Below, in pieces: positions 47,194-58,682 of a stretch of 64,000 nucleotides of DNA. Numbering within the stretch: position 1 is the stretch's first letter; each line of letters starts with the position of its first letter. The notes beneath the pieces are model-generated. The model worked only from the letters and a program-made list of their open reading frames with translations, had not been told where the DNA came from and did no database searches. Source of the DNA: Clitoria ternatea (taxonomy: Eukaryota; Streptophyta; Magnoliopsida; Fabales; Fabaceae); NCBI GenBank assembly GCA_037962975.1, contig CM075674.1, forward strand, positions 90,598,501 to 90,662,500, written 5' to 3'. The position numbers and the translations under genes were made by a program.

Positions 47194-48858
47194 TCATGGT
47201 GGTGGGGGATCCTGTGGTGATGCTGGTGGCGCCTAGGAAGTGAGGGGAGGTAGCCTCGCCATCAACTGCATCAGTAGCTCCTGCTGCTGAGCAAGTTGTT
47301 GACGAGTCTCGGCGTGCTGCTCCTTGGCCCGTTGTCGGTCCGCCTCGGCCTGCTCCTCCAAAAGCTGCCTCTGACGTCGCTCCTCCTATAGCTCGTCGTT
47401 CAGGTTTTGAATTACCTGAACAACCTCAGTCAGAAGACCAGACGAAGAGGAATAGGAAGAGGTCTTCCCCTTTTTCGCCAACTACGTGCCGACGCCACCC
47501 AATCCAAAGATCCTCCCTTTCTTGTTCACACCGCCAACAGCCTCCATATAGATGGCGTTGTCGTCGAAACAAGACAGGGTGGGAGGAACCTCCCCTTCAG
47601 GAGTCGAAGCCACCAGGTCCGCCTCCTTCTCGGCCCTCCTGGCCTGATACGCCTCCTGTAAATTCAAAAACACTGATAGGATTAGTAAGCTGATTTGTAA
47701 ATTATGAGCATGTGTAAGTTAAAAGTAAATACCGCTAGATCTATAGTCTTCTGGTTTACCCATGCACCGGCTTTGTTCTTCTTGGTCATTTGCATGACCT
47801 CAAACAAAGAAGGCTCCCGGTGCTCCCTCAACTCCTGTGGTGGAGAAAAAACATTGAGATTATTATTTGTAAACATGTCAGACGAATCATAATAGAAATG
47901 TTAAACATAAATATACTTACAAATCTTTTCTTGTGCTCGAGGGTTGAAATGCTACCCCCAGTGTAAACTGAGGCTACAACATCGACGGCTCTGTTTGCCT
48001 TGTTCTGAGCACTCGCCTGCTAGAACGGGACACCGCCCCACTTCTGGACCATCCCGTCCCAATGGTCCTCGGGGATCCAACGAGGGCGCTCACCCTTGTC
48101 CCTCACCTTCCGAAGGGTACTCTTGATGATTTTGGAATTCTTTATGGCAAAGACCTTCCTAATCTCATCAATCATACCATCTGCCCACTGATAATCATGC
48201 TGTAAAATGAAATGAGAATTCAAAATTAATAAGAGGTCTATTTTACAAATCAAATCACAATAAATTGATGTGGTAACTTACCGAGAAGGTGTTAAACCAC
48301 CTATCTTAGACAACCTTCCCAGCATCTGTCCAAGATATATATGGACCATCCCACTGTGCCTTCAAAACCTTAGTAATCGCTTTGGTAGTGCGACTACTAT
48401 CAACAAAGCTGTAATGATAACAATTATAAGCGAATATAACAACATACAATCTAGGGAGACTCCCAAAATTCTGACAGAGTCTCCCCTATAAATGTAACAT
48501 TTCCAAGTTTAAATAGTTACCCTCTTACAAACACAAGAGTTCCCAGTACAATTCAATCTGTACAAGTACTAATTAAAGTAACATACAATAAACTAACAAG
48601 TCTTTACACTAAAGTACAAAATAAAGATCCATACAAATAACATAAAAGTATTTAAGTTTTAATGACTTACTCGTCTCCGGCCGGAACGGGTACTAACATG
48701 GGTAGAGGGGATGCCGGAGGTAGGGTGGCCTGATGGCCAGGGTCCTCTAAGCCACCAACTCCAGGAGTCTGCTCTGGGGTGGTCAGCTGTGGTGGTGATG
48801 GGGTGGTCAGCTCTTGTGATGGAGTGGTCCGCAGTGGTGGTGATGGAGTTGTCTGCAC
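47194..48858 (-). pseudogene. CACTA (En/Spm) Transposase_24-type protein, five exons
   Basis: Five exons on the reverse strand keep one frame across GT-AG introns: 48671-48858, 48282-48408, 47921-48199, 47733-47834 and 47194-47655. The product has a Thr/Pro-rich N-terminus, then GPYISWTDAG and DRWFNTF. The long third exon carries KGERPRWIPEDHW, QNKANRA and GGSISTLEHKKRF; LREHREPSLFEVMQ follows. The last exon has AVGGVNKKGRIFGLG, a Gln/Glu coiled coil and a Pro-rich end. This is the plant Ptta/En/Spm second protein. Five in-frame stops (one each in exons 2 and 3, three in exon 5 counting the terminator) look like C-to-T or G-to-A changes. The 5' end is cut by the Athila LTR at 48866. Confidence 0.85.
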
Positions 48859-49065
48859 TAGTGATTGATAAGTGCTTATTTTATGATTAAATTCATGACT
48901 TAATTAGACTCATTTTCTGAATAACTTAACTAAATTGATAAATAATTGAGCATGATTTTGATTATAAATAATGTATTATGTAAAGAAGCTTGAATTGTCA
49001 AAATCAGTGAAAAAGTTATCAAAAGCCGTGAAGAAACCAAAAAGCACCAGAGCATCAAGCAAGGA

Positions 49066-49492
49066 CGCTTGAGCGTGGCACACTGCATGCTTGAGCGTGG
49101 AAGAAACAGAAGGCCTACGCTGCCATTGCACTCAAGCGAAATGAAGAACACAACAACAACTTTTCACGCTTGAGCGTCAGCCCGAGCTCGCTTAAGCGTG
49201 ACCATGAGCATGACTGGCGCTTAAGCGTGGTTATATGGAGCTCAAGCGTGACTCTACACATGAATTGAAAGAAGACTCAGCATTAGGTCCCTCCTCCCGC
49301 TTGAGTGTAAGCATGAGACGCTCAAGCGCAACCTCGACCTCGCTTGAGCATGATTTAAGCGTGGATCAAGCGTGGAAACTAGCATACTGAATTGGAAGGC
49401 CACGCTTAAGCGTGGTTAAGTTAGCTTGAGCGTGAGACTATCACTGAACATCAGAACCTTTCACGCTTGAGCGTGACCAGTAAGCTCAAGCG
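49066..49492 (+). promoter_or_regulatory. CGCTTAAGCG-type palindrome pairs in Athila #1 LTR
   Basis: Ten-base CGCTTRAGCG words and near variants start at 49167/49189, 49218/49239, 49298/49319/49341, 49403/49423 and 49464/49483, with one more at 49066. Spacing inside the groups is 19-22 bp. Degenerate copies mostly differ by C-to-T or G-to-A at the CpG. Confidence 0.8.
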
Positions 49493-49635
49493 TGACTCAT
49501 GCAGTATGGGATTTTTAATTTAATATTCACCAATGGTGCGGTGCTAACTCATCCACTTTCTTGTGTTTTTGCATGTCTCTGAATATTCCTTCATGGGGTC
49601 TATGCAAGTGGCAAGGGAAGCTGAACCATAACCCA

Positions 49636-49642
49636 TATAAAT
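49636..49642 (+). promoter_or_regulatory. TATA box, Athila #1 LTR
   Basis: TATAAAT in AACCCATATAAATCTAGC lies 144 bp after the array. The related LTR has TATAAAT at 61716. Confidence 0.6.
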
Positions 49643-50502
49643 CTAGCAGAAAATAAGACATCAGGCATCAGATTCATCCCCTGTATTTCCCTCACAATCC
49701 AACCTTTTCCATTATTTTCTGTATTCATATTTTGAAGGTGAAAATGCAAAGCATGAGTAGCTAAACTCCCTTAAGGGATTGGTTGTAATCCATTCAATCC
49801 TGAAGTAATGCTGCTGTAAGTTTTTATGTTGTAATAAGATTTGATAAGTTTCTGTATTTCCTTTTGCGTTTAATACCTGAAAGTACTTGATCACTATTTT
49901 CTTGTTTTAAGTTTTCTCAAGTATGCTGGGAAGTGACTTTTGAAAGCAGATCTGAATGAAATACTTATTATGAGTAGGTAGTCAGGGATGGCATCTAACG
50001 CAATAAACGTCAAAACAATCGATCGATAATGTTGGGATGATTTCAAAGTGACTGAGGGATCAGCGGTTTGAAATCATTCTTATGAATTTTGTAGTCGAGG
50101 GATCGATGCAAATGACTTTGATTGTGACGTAGAAACTATCTTTTCAAGTTACTTACGTAAAAACTTATACAGCTTACAGAAGGTGAGATGTGATGAAACT
50201 AATCCCTATTTTACAAAACTGATTTTTTCTCAAAATTATTCACTGTTATCTTTTGTAAAATTTCACTCTCTGTTATTTATTACTTTTTCAATCAGGAACT
50301 TTTATAACAATCCAAAACAAATCTTTCTGTCAACTCAGTTCAAAGCTAAGGTTTTTATGCTAACACCTCCTCAGTGGAACGACAACTATACTATATTACA
50401 ACCTCTGTGTTTAAACTTGGCACATCCATTCCCTATACAAACTTGATTTTCTTTCATTGAACTCTTCATTCATCTTTATATAAAAATAACTGTATCAAGT
50501 TT

Positions 50503-50520
50503 TGGCGTCGTTGCCGGGGA
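50503..50520 (+). other. Primer binding site (tRNA-Asp), Athila #1
   Basis: TGGCGTCGTTGCCGGGGA matches the Athila/Tat primer site TGGCGCCGTTGCCGGGGA at 17 of 18 positions. Confidence 0.9.
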
Positions 50521-50633
50521 GGTGATTCAAGTTTGAATATTTTAGCATTGAATCGACAAGACAGTGTAAATAAATTTATTTTCAATTTGTTTTTAATTTT
50601 TGTAGCAACTTTGCTATTTTGAGTACTTGTTTT

Positions 50634-51815
50634 ATGATCTTGAGAGGACAGGTTACAAAAGAACAATTTGCATTCGATCCAGAGATAGACAGGTTCCTCA
50701 AGAAAATAAAGAAAGCCAAGCAGAACTTCCAAGCAGGACAAACCTCCTCTCATAAAATGGATGTCAACAGCAACAACCAAAACCCACCAAGGAGAACACT
50801 TGGAGATTACACTCTGCAACAAGGACCTAGACACTACTCAAGCATTGCTATACCAAATATAATCAGGGCTATAGAAATGAAACCTGCCTTCCTTAGTTTA
50901 ATTAGTTCCCATCAATTCCATGGAATGTCCAATGAAGATCCATACACTCACTTGGCCATATTCTATGAATTAGTAGGAACAATGGGCTTTGAACAGGAAG
51001 TAATTGAAGCAGCGTATCTAAGATTGTTCCCTTTTTCTCTTGCAGGTAAAGCTAAAGAATGGCTCCAGTCGCACCCAAATCAAAGCCTGAACAGTTGGGA
51101 CATAGTGGAAGAGAAATTCCTACATAGATTCTTCCCACCATCTAGATTTATCAAGGCTAAGTCAGATATTACAACATTTAAACAAAGCCATGATGAACCC
51201 TTTTGCGAGGCATGGGAACGTTTCAAATCTCTCCTAAGAAGATGCCCAAACCATGGCTTAGAAGATATTGCCTAATTGAATATCTTCTACAGTGGACTTA
51301 AAGCAGATACCGAAATGATACTGGATACAGCAGCTGGAGGAACCATGATGACAGTGGATACAGAACAAGCTACAAAGATTATTGAAGCATTATCATCCAT
51401 AGATTACCAAGCTCAGCATGACAGAACACAAGTCCAAAAGAAGGGAATGTTGGAACTCAATACAACAGATGCCATTTTGGCTTAAAACAAAATTTTGACA
51501 CAACAAATTGAAGCTCTGACACAGCAAATGGCAAAACTCCCTTAACAACTACATGCCGTACAATCCTCTAAGGGAAACCAACAAGCACAAATGAGATGTG
51601 ATTTTTGTGGAGGAGAACATCAGAATGGACATTGCCAAGGAGAGTAAGGAGACTAATCCATCCTATATATGAATAACCAAGGTAAGCAGGGTAACTTCAA
51701 TAACAATGCTTACTCTAACAATTTTTCACAGGGATGGAGAAATAATCAAAATGGCGGATGAAAGCAAGAAGAAAGCACGTCCAACAGACAACAACCTTAT
51801 CAGCAAGGCCCTTCC
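50634..51815 (+). pseudogene. gag: Athila #1 gag
   Basis: ATG at 50634 (reading MILRGQ) is shared with Athila #2 at 62729, where an upstream stop fixes the start. The Gag core has NEDPYTHLAIFYELVGTMGF, LFPFSLAGKAKEWLQSHPNQ, FFPPSRFIKAKSDITTF and EAWERFKSLLRRCPNHG. A zinc knuckle of the form CX2CX3HX4C lies at 51597-51635. In-frame stops occur at 51273, 51483 and 51543, with more near 51645 and 51760. The frame continues into the protease without a break, so Gag-Pro-Pol was one frame. Confidence 0.88.
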
Positions 51816-53216
51816 TTGACAGAAAGGACATCAAAACTAGAGGATACTCTAGAAAAATTCATGCAGGTCTCAATCACCAATCAGAAAAACATCGATGCTT
51901 CAATACGAAACCTGGAGACTCAAGTGGGGCAATTGGCTCGTCAAATCGCAGAGCATCATAACTCTCAATTTGGAGCCAATACACACCCAAATCTGAAGGA
52001 GCAATGCAAAGCAATCACAACAAGAAGTGGGAAGGTTATTGGACAACAAAAAGAGGGTGACAAGGTGGAAGAAAAAGTGGAAGAAAATTTTGAAAAAGAA
52101 ACAAAGGAGGAAGTTAGTGAAAAGAAAAATAAAAAAATTGAAGATGTACATATGAAGGAGGAAGAAGTTGAAAAAGAAAAAAAGAAAGAAATAAAAGAAG
52201 GGAAGAAGAAGGTGGACGACCCAGCACCACAACTGAAAAGCTTGCCATATCCAAAGAACCCTTCAAAAATAGACAAGGAGAGGCAATTTGCAAGATTTAT
52301 GGATATCTTCAAAAGGTTGCAAATAAACATACCTTTTGTGGAAGCCATGGAGCAAATGCCAACTTATGTAAAGTTCATGAAGGAGCTGTTAACAAAAAAG
52401 AAAAGATTTTCTGAAGAAATAGTGGAACTCGTCGCAGGATGCAGTGCCATCATTCAAAAAGCACTACCACAAAAAACAAAAGACCCCGGAAGTTTCACAA
52501 TCCCAGTGACTATTGGTACTTTACCAGTAGGAAAAACACTCTTAGACTTGGGAGCAAGCATTAACCTAATGCCCCTCTCAATGGTGAAAAGAATTGGAGA
52601 TCTGGAGGTGAAGCCAACACGGATGACCCTCCAACTTGCGGATCGATCTATGAAGTTTCCATATGGCATAGCTAAGGATATGCTGGTACGAGTTGACAAG
52701 TTCGTATTTCCTATAGATTTTGTCATAATGGATATTGAAGAAGATGAAGAAGTGCCTCTCATTCTGGGAAGACCCTTCATGAAAACCACAAAAGTAATTA
52801 TTGATGTGGACGATGGAAAGCTAAAGGTAAGACTGCAAGATGAGGAAGTAAACTTCAATGTGTTTGATACAATGAAGTATCCAAAGGAAAAGCAACAGTG
52901 CTTCAAAATTGACATTGAAGAAGAAGCCATCAGAGAACAAACCAGTGAATGGCTCAACAAAGATCCACTAGGTGAGCTAAACGTTAAAGCAAATGGAACA
53001 ATGGACGAGGGAAACTTGAAGGAGGACAAGCATGACATTCAAAAAGAAATTCATTATGAAAAGTTGTCAGAGAAGACAAAAGAAGTTGTCCTACCAAAAG
53101 TGGAGTTAAAAGCCTTACCTTCACATTTGAAATATGTTTTTCTTGATGATGATAACCAAAAACCTGTTATTATTAATAAGGAATTGACAGGTACAGAAGA
53201 AAGGCAATTGATTTAA
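51816..53216 (+). pseudogene. pol: Athila #1 Gag C-terminus and aspartic protease
   Basis: This 466-codon open stretch starts with a helical segment (LEDTLEKFMQVSITNQKN). It goes on with a Lys/Glu-rich linker (52050-52220) and reaches the protease around 52500-52830 (LLDLGASINLMPLS, then PLILGRPFMKT). The catalytic motif is DLGAS in place of DSGAS, a form common in Athila. It ends at a TAA (53214), after which the same frame continues as RT. The protease would release Gag and Pol. Confidence 0.85.
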
Positions 53217-54700
53217 GTCTTGAAAGAGCACTCAACAGCATATGGATGGAGACTGGAAGATTTAAAAGGAATAAGCCCAACCTACTATACGCATCACATT
53301 TACATGGAACAAGAATTTAAACCAATTGCTCAGCCACAGAGACACTTGAATCCAACCATAAAGGAAGTAGTGGAAGGGGAGGTAATTAAATTACTAGAAG
53401 CTGGTATAATTTATCCAATTTCTGATAGCTCTTGGGTAAGTCCTATGCAGGTTATTCCAAAGAAAGGAGGAATCACTGTTATACAAAATGAAAAAAATGA
53501 ATTGATCCCTACAAGAACAATCACAGGATGGAGGATATGTATCGACTACAGAAAACTGAACACTGCAACCCAGAAAGATCATTTTCCTCTGCCCTTCATG
53601 GATCAAATGCTGGAAAAACTTGCAGGACAAGTATATTACTGCTTTCTGGATGGTTACTCAGGCTACAACCAGATAGCAGTTGCACTAGAAGATCAAGAAA
53701 AAACAACATTCACATGTCCTTTTGGGGTGTTTGCATACAGAAAAATGCCCTTTGGGTTATGTAATGCTCCTGTAACATTTCAAAGATGTATGCTAGCTAT
53801 CTTCTCTGATTTGGTGGAAAATACATTGAGGTCTTCATGGACGATTTCTCTGTTTTTGGTCCATCATTCGATCAATGTTTGAAAAATTTGACCATAGTAC
53901 TGAAAAGATGTGTGGACACCAATTTAGTTTTAAATTGGGAAAAGTGCCACTTCATGGTCACCGAAGGCATTATGTTAGGACATCAAATCTCCAAACGAGG
54001 CATTGAAGTGGACAAAGCAAAAGTAGAAGTAATTGAGAAATTACCACCACCAGGGAACGTGAAAGGAGTAAGAAGCTTCTTAGGCCATGCAGGATTCTGT
54101 AGAAGATTCATCAAGGACTTCTTAAAAATTGCAAAGCCTTTGAGTAATCTCTTAAACAAAGACACTCCTTTTATTTTTGACGATTCTTGTTTACATGCAT
54201 TTGAAACCTTAAAACATAGACTAACATGTGCACCTGTAATAGTTTCCCCTGATTGGGAATTAGACTTTGAAATGATGTGTGATGCCAGTGATTATGCTAT
54301 TGGAGCCGTATTAGGACAAAGGAAGGCAAAAGTTTTTCATGTCATACACTATGCTAGCAAAGTTTTGAACCCTACACAAACAAATTACGCAACAACAGAA
54401 AAAGAACTCTTAGCAATAGTGTATGGCCTGGAAAAATTTAGACCTTATCTGATTGGTTCCAAAATCACTATTTTTACTGACCATGTTGCTATTAAATATC
54501 TGCTGAATAAACCTGATTCTAAGCCCAGGCTAATTAGATGGATCTTGCTGATGCAAGAATTCAACCTAGTAGTCAAAGACAAAAAGGGCAGCGAAAATTT
54601 TATTGCAGATCACTTGTCCCGTCTTGTCAATCAGGAAGTCACACTACTCCAACCTGAGGTAAAGGAAGAATTTCCTGATGAAAAGCTACTAATGATGAAA
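53217..54700 (+). pseudogene. pol: Athila #1 reverse transcriptase and RNase H
   Basis: The RT has SSWVSPMQVIPKKGG, GWRICIDYRKLN, FLDGYSGYNQIAV and KMPFGLCNAPVTFQRCM, with the catalytic FMDD at 53834-53845. A frameshift lies near 53825, just before FMDD. The second frame then stays open for 411 codons. RNase H shows CDASDYAIGAVLGQR near 54280, ATTEKELLAIVYGLEKFRPY near 54390 and ADHLSRL near 54607. The enzyme would be non-functional without frame repair. Confidence 0.9.
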
Positions 54701-55992
54701 GAAAGGCCATGGTTTGCAGACATGGCAAACTTTAAGGCTGCTGGAGTATTGCCTGATGATCTTTCATGGCAACAGAAGAAACATTTTTTGAAAGATGCAA
54801 AACAATTCATATGGGACGATCCTTACCTGTTTAAACTTGGATTAGACCATATTTTAAGGAGATGTATGTCCCAAGAAGAAGCTAACAGCATCTTATGGCA
54901 CTACCACAGCTCACCCTATGGAGGACACTTTAATGGGGAAATGACAGCTGCTAAAATCCTCCAATCAGTTTTTATTGGCCTTCATTGTTTAAAGATGCTA
55001 ATGTTTTTGTACAGCACTGTGATGCATGTCAGAAGACAGGTAGCATATCAAGAAGACACGAGATGCCATTAACCACCATCCTGGAAATAGAAGTCTTCGA
55101 TTGCTGGGGCATAGATTTTATTGAGCCACTACCACTGTCATTTTTAAATGAATACATTATTGTGGGGGTAGACTATGTCTCAAAGTGGGTAGAAGCCATG
55201 GCATGTACTAAAGCTGATGCCAAGACTGTCATCAAATTTCTTAAGAAACACATTTTCAGCAGGTTTGGCACTCCAAGAGTGTTGATAAGTGACGGAGGCT
55301 CTTATTTCTGTAACACCCAACTCCAACAATGCCTAGAACATTATGGAGTCAAGCATAAAGTAAACTCCCCTTATCATCCGCAAGCCAATGGCCAAGTAGA
55401 AGTATCCAACAAAGAAATTAAGAGGATACTAGAGAAGACAATTAGTCAAAGTAGAAAGGATTGGTCGTTGAAACTGGACGACGCTCTATGGGCTTATAGA
55501 ACAGCTTACAAGGCACCAACTGGATTTTCACCATATTAGTTGGTATATGGAAAAAACTGCCATCTTCCAGTCGAACTTGAACATAAAGCATTTTGGGCAA
55601 TGAAAGCACTCAATTATGACCCAAGGGTATCAGCTGAAGAGAGGAAAATCCAGATGCACAAGTTAGAAGAATGGAGGAATCAGGCTTATGACTCATCAAG
55701 GATTTATAAAGATAAAATGAAGGCTTACCATGATAGGTACATCATGAAGAAAAGTTTTTAGCAGGGATAATCCGTTCTTCTTTTCAATTCAAGGATGAAA
55801 CGGTTTCCAGGAAAACTCAAATCTAAATGGTCAGGACCCTTTATTATAAAGGAGGTGAAATCTTATTGGGCTGTTGAATTACAGGACCCTAAGTCTGAAA
55901 GAACTTGGGTTGTAAATGGACAAAGACTAAAGCCCTATCTAGGAGGAGAGGTGGAGAAGGTCGCCACCAATATTCTACTGAAGGATCCATGA
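54701..55992 (+). pseudogene. pol: Athila #1 integrase
   Basis: The zinc domain is complete in sequence (HYHSSPYGGHFNG and CDACQKTG) but is split by a frameshift near 54970. The core has CWGIDFIEPLPLSF, VLISDGGSYFCNTQL and HPQANGQVEVSNKEIKRIL, giving all three acidic residues. An in-frame TAG at 55537 and stops near 55759 and 55765 follow. The C-terminal part (55795-55992) reads KSKWSGPFIIKEVKSYWAVE, typical of Athila integrase. No chromodomain is present. Confidence 0.88.
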
Positions 55993-56298
55993 TCAAACTC
56001 AGGCGTCAAGATAAAGACGATAAACAAGCGCTCATTGGGAGGCAACCCAATCTTTTATGCTTTCTTTTCATGTGAATTTTACTTTAAATATTATTAAAGT
56101 TTCTGTTTATTTTATAGATCACTCATCAAGAGAAATCCAAATAAAAAAAATAAATCAAGTTTCAAACAAAGACAAACATGACTGGAGCTTAAGATTGATT
56201 ATCCATGGTCAAGCTGAATCTATTCAACGAAGTAAAAGTGAAAAGGTAAGACAGGTTAGGAGAGCATCAGGAAATCATCTCGCCCAAACGTGAAGACT
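55993..56298 (+). other. Pol to array spacer of Athila #1
   Basis: About 300 noncoding bases, with GCTCATTGGGAGGCAACCCA near 56030, a phrase common after Athila pol. I see no gene. Confidence 0.5.
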
Positions 56299-56811
56299 CG
56301 CTTAAGCGAGACAAAGTAAGTCATGTCTCATACATCCCACGCTCAAGCGCTGAATGTACTCGCTCAAGCAAGCCAAGGTGAGCCATACACTATCCATATC
56401 AGGCTTAAGCGAAGGACTCAAGCTCTAAGCGTGGCACCAATACAAAAGGAATTTTCAACAAAATAGACCCGATCACGCTTAAGCATGATATTTTGTGCTT
56501 AAGTGAGAGGCCACGCTTAAAGTAAGAACACTTCACGCTTAAGCGAGAAGTTGATATTAGCATCAGGTACCAATTATGAATATCACGCTCAAGCGTGACA
56601 GATACACGCTCAGGTGAGCAACAACTGATTGGATTGTAATTTAAATTCGCTTGAGTGAATAGCAATATGCTTAAGCGAGGAAGTACATACTACATCAGGA
56701 TATGCACGCTTAAGCAAATATTGAGAGTGCCTAAGCGAGACAAATTCAAAAGCTCAAAGTGTACCATCACTTGTCAATCACGCTTAAGTGTGATATGCCC
56801 ACGCTCGAGTG
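56299..56811 (+). promoter_or_regulatory. Second, internal palindrome-pair array in Athila #1
   Basis: CGCTTAAGCG-type words recur in pairs: 56340/56361, 56402/56421, 56476/56496, 56586/56607, 56648/56668, 56707/56728 and 56781/56802, with singles at 56299 and 56536. Spacing inside pairs is 19-21 bp, and pairs follow every 50-75 bp. The array lies between pol and the 3' ORF, the same position as the internal array of Sirevirus #2, and uses the palindrome of its own LTR. Confidence 0.8.
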
Positions 56812-57401
56812 AGAAGTTCAAAATGGCCCCTGATGCTAATAAATAGAATATTTCGTAACCCCTCCCACTTAAATAACTGTCCATTACCTCTCCTGACTCT
56901 ACCATTTTTGTAACCGACCATCTCCTCTCCCTATTTGTTCCTTTCCTTCTCATTTCACAAGGTGGATATTACTGTATTTCCTTGAAACTAAGTATATCTT
57001 CTCTCTTCTACATCACTCTTTGCTTCTCTTAGGTGACCACTAGACTCTCCTCTTTTTAATTGCATCATATGAGAAATGAGAGTCCTTTTCAGAATGCATG
57101 CATTGAACTCTGTAACCATTTTCTTTTTAGTCCTACTGTATGCCTATATGATCTGAAGTTGATTATTTTCTGGGATGTTTAGAAAAGAGATCGGTACTAT
57201 TATGCTTTAAATTCTTTGCAATGCATGTTAAGTGTTCGTAAAAAGTCCTGGAAAGCATTTGTTTTGCATAGCAAGCATACTTAGTACGAAGTAGCTCTCC
57301 TTAATGCTTAGCCTTAGGACTAAAATGCTCTGTTATATTGTTGAGAGGATTATGTACTTGTAATGTCACACTACATTCTTTTCCTTGATATATGATTACA
57401 G
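56812..57401 (+). other. Leader of the Athila 3' ORF
   Basis: 590 noncoding bases with pyrimidine-rich stretches. AATAAATAG near 56838 is a weak TATA candidate. ATGATTACAG just before the ATG looks like a 3' splice site, so the ORF message may be spliced. Neither is proven. Confidence 0.4.
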
Positions 57402-58682
57402 ATGGCACGAACTAAGCAGACTGCACCTAATCCCCCTCCAACCACTTCAACAACAAGAAGTTCCAGAAGAAATAAAGGAAAGAGGCCACGCACTGATGAC
57501 CAAGACAATACCCCTAAATTCAATAACAAGGAAAATAGTAAGTGTTATGAGGACATCTCCAACTGGACCTTCATACCAGAACGAAAGGTGGATTTAGCCT
57601 TGGGAGATTGTGATGACTTTCTGCAAGTTATACGGAGGAGAAATTGGTTGAAGATATGCTACCCAAGAGACAAGTATGACCCAGAAATTGTCAGAGAGTT
57701 CTATGCTAATGCTTGGACAAGGGATGGAGCAGGAGATAGAAAGACTTATGTAAGGGGAACTTGGCTCTCCTATGATAGGGAGGAAATCAATTTTTACTTA
57801 GGAAGCATTATGAACCTAGGAGAAGGAGAGATATGTGAATATGCTGCCATGCTTGCAAGAAACCAACTCATTGCCATGAGTGATCTTGAAGCAGCCATAT
57901 GTATTCCAGGGCATCACTTTCAGAGGGGGCAAGGAGAGAACCCACTGCGGGTTCTAAGAAAAGACATGACCTCCATCTCTCAAGTATGGACGTCCTTTTT
58001 GCTGGCTAACATAACACCTAATGCCCATGTTTCTGATCTAATTTTTAGCAGGTGTTATTTATTATACTGCATTTTACAAGATGACATTTCCATTGATCTA
58101 GCCCAAATACTCTCTGATGAAATTCACAAATTTGTGATTGCTGACCAAAAATATTCTCAGGCAGGCCAGAAGGTAAAAGGAAGTCTGGGCTTCCCCGCTT
58201 TTATTACTGACTTTTGTGCAGCACATGGGATTGAGGTTCAAGACCTCAAACCTATCAGGCCATCTATAGATAAACGCTTCATCGAGTGATTTTGCAGCAC
58301 ATATGAAGCCCAACAACAACCACAGCCAGCACCACCACAGGCAGGACCAGAACCTACTCCTCCGCCTCTCAGCACAGAAACCGCCATGATTTTACAGGGC
58401 ATTCACCTCTTGAAAATCCAACTCAGCCACCTTCTGGCACAGCAAAATGCTAATCATAGAGGTTTGATGCATATTTATAATGGCCTATATCACAGCATCC
58501 CTGCAGGACAACCCAATCCTTGGATGCACCCCGCCCAATTAGAAGCCCTCATTGCTTGGCCTGGGGACAGGCCTCCTTTTGTGAGAGGGGGTGAGACTGC
58601 ACAAGAGAGGCCAGGACCTTTCTCACAGCAACCTCCAGAAAGAAACCAAGGAGCAGAAGAAGATTCCTCTGAGGATGAGTGA
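57402..58682 (+). pseudogene. Athila #1 3' ORF, plant transposon protein family with histone H3-like N-terminus
   Basis: ATG at 57402 opens one frame of 426 codons with a single TGA at 58287, probably a CGA-to-TGA change. The first eight residues, MARTKQTA, equal the start of histone H3 including the Lys4 context. A basic stretch (RRNKGKRPR) follows and could be a nuclear signal. The central region reads YDPEIVREFYANAWTRDG and TYVRGTWLSYDREEINFYLG, then SFLLANITPNAHVSDL and GFPAFITDFCAAHGIEVQ. A Pro/Gln-rich linker and a C-terminal helix (GIHLLKIQLSHLLAQQNAN) follow, ending in an acidic tail. It matches the Sirevirus 3' ORF at 24262 in order and spacing. I see no signal peptide or membrane helix. 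I take it as the putative plant transposon protein domain; its function is unknown. Confidence 0.8.

Larger units (their letters stand above)
48866..50497 (+). repeat. 5' LTR of Athila #1 (1632 bp)
   Basis: It runs from TGATAAGTGC to TGTATCA, with the primer site five bases later. It contains palindrome pairs (49066-49492) and a TATA box at 49636. It is closely related along its length to the LTR at 60817. Confidence 0.9.
48866..58682 (+). mobile_element. Athila #1 (Ty3/gypsy), 3' LTR missing
   Basis: The order is 5' LTR, tRNA-Asp primer site, gag, protease, RT-RNase H, integrase, internal palindrome array and 3' ORF. The Gag core and protease motif (DLGASIN) are Athila-type, and there is no chromodomain. 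It interrupts the CACTA gene at 48865. After the 3' ORF no LTR appears; sequence passes into a different CACTA gene by 58975, so the right end was lost by deletion or recombination. Confidence 0.88.

Noticed and set aside
51900..52348. Reverse-strand ORFs of 110-127 codons rich in Phe and Ser
   Set aside because: They are shadows of the Lys/Glu-rich linker of the Athila polyprotein on the forward strand.
57402..57425. A host histone H3 gene fragment
   Set aside because: Only the first eight residues match, and the frame then continues as the retroelement 3' ORF.
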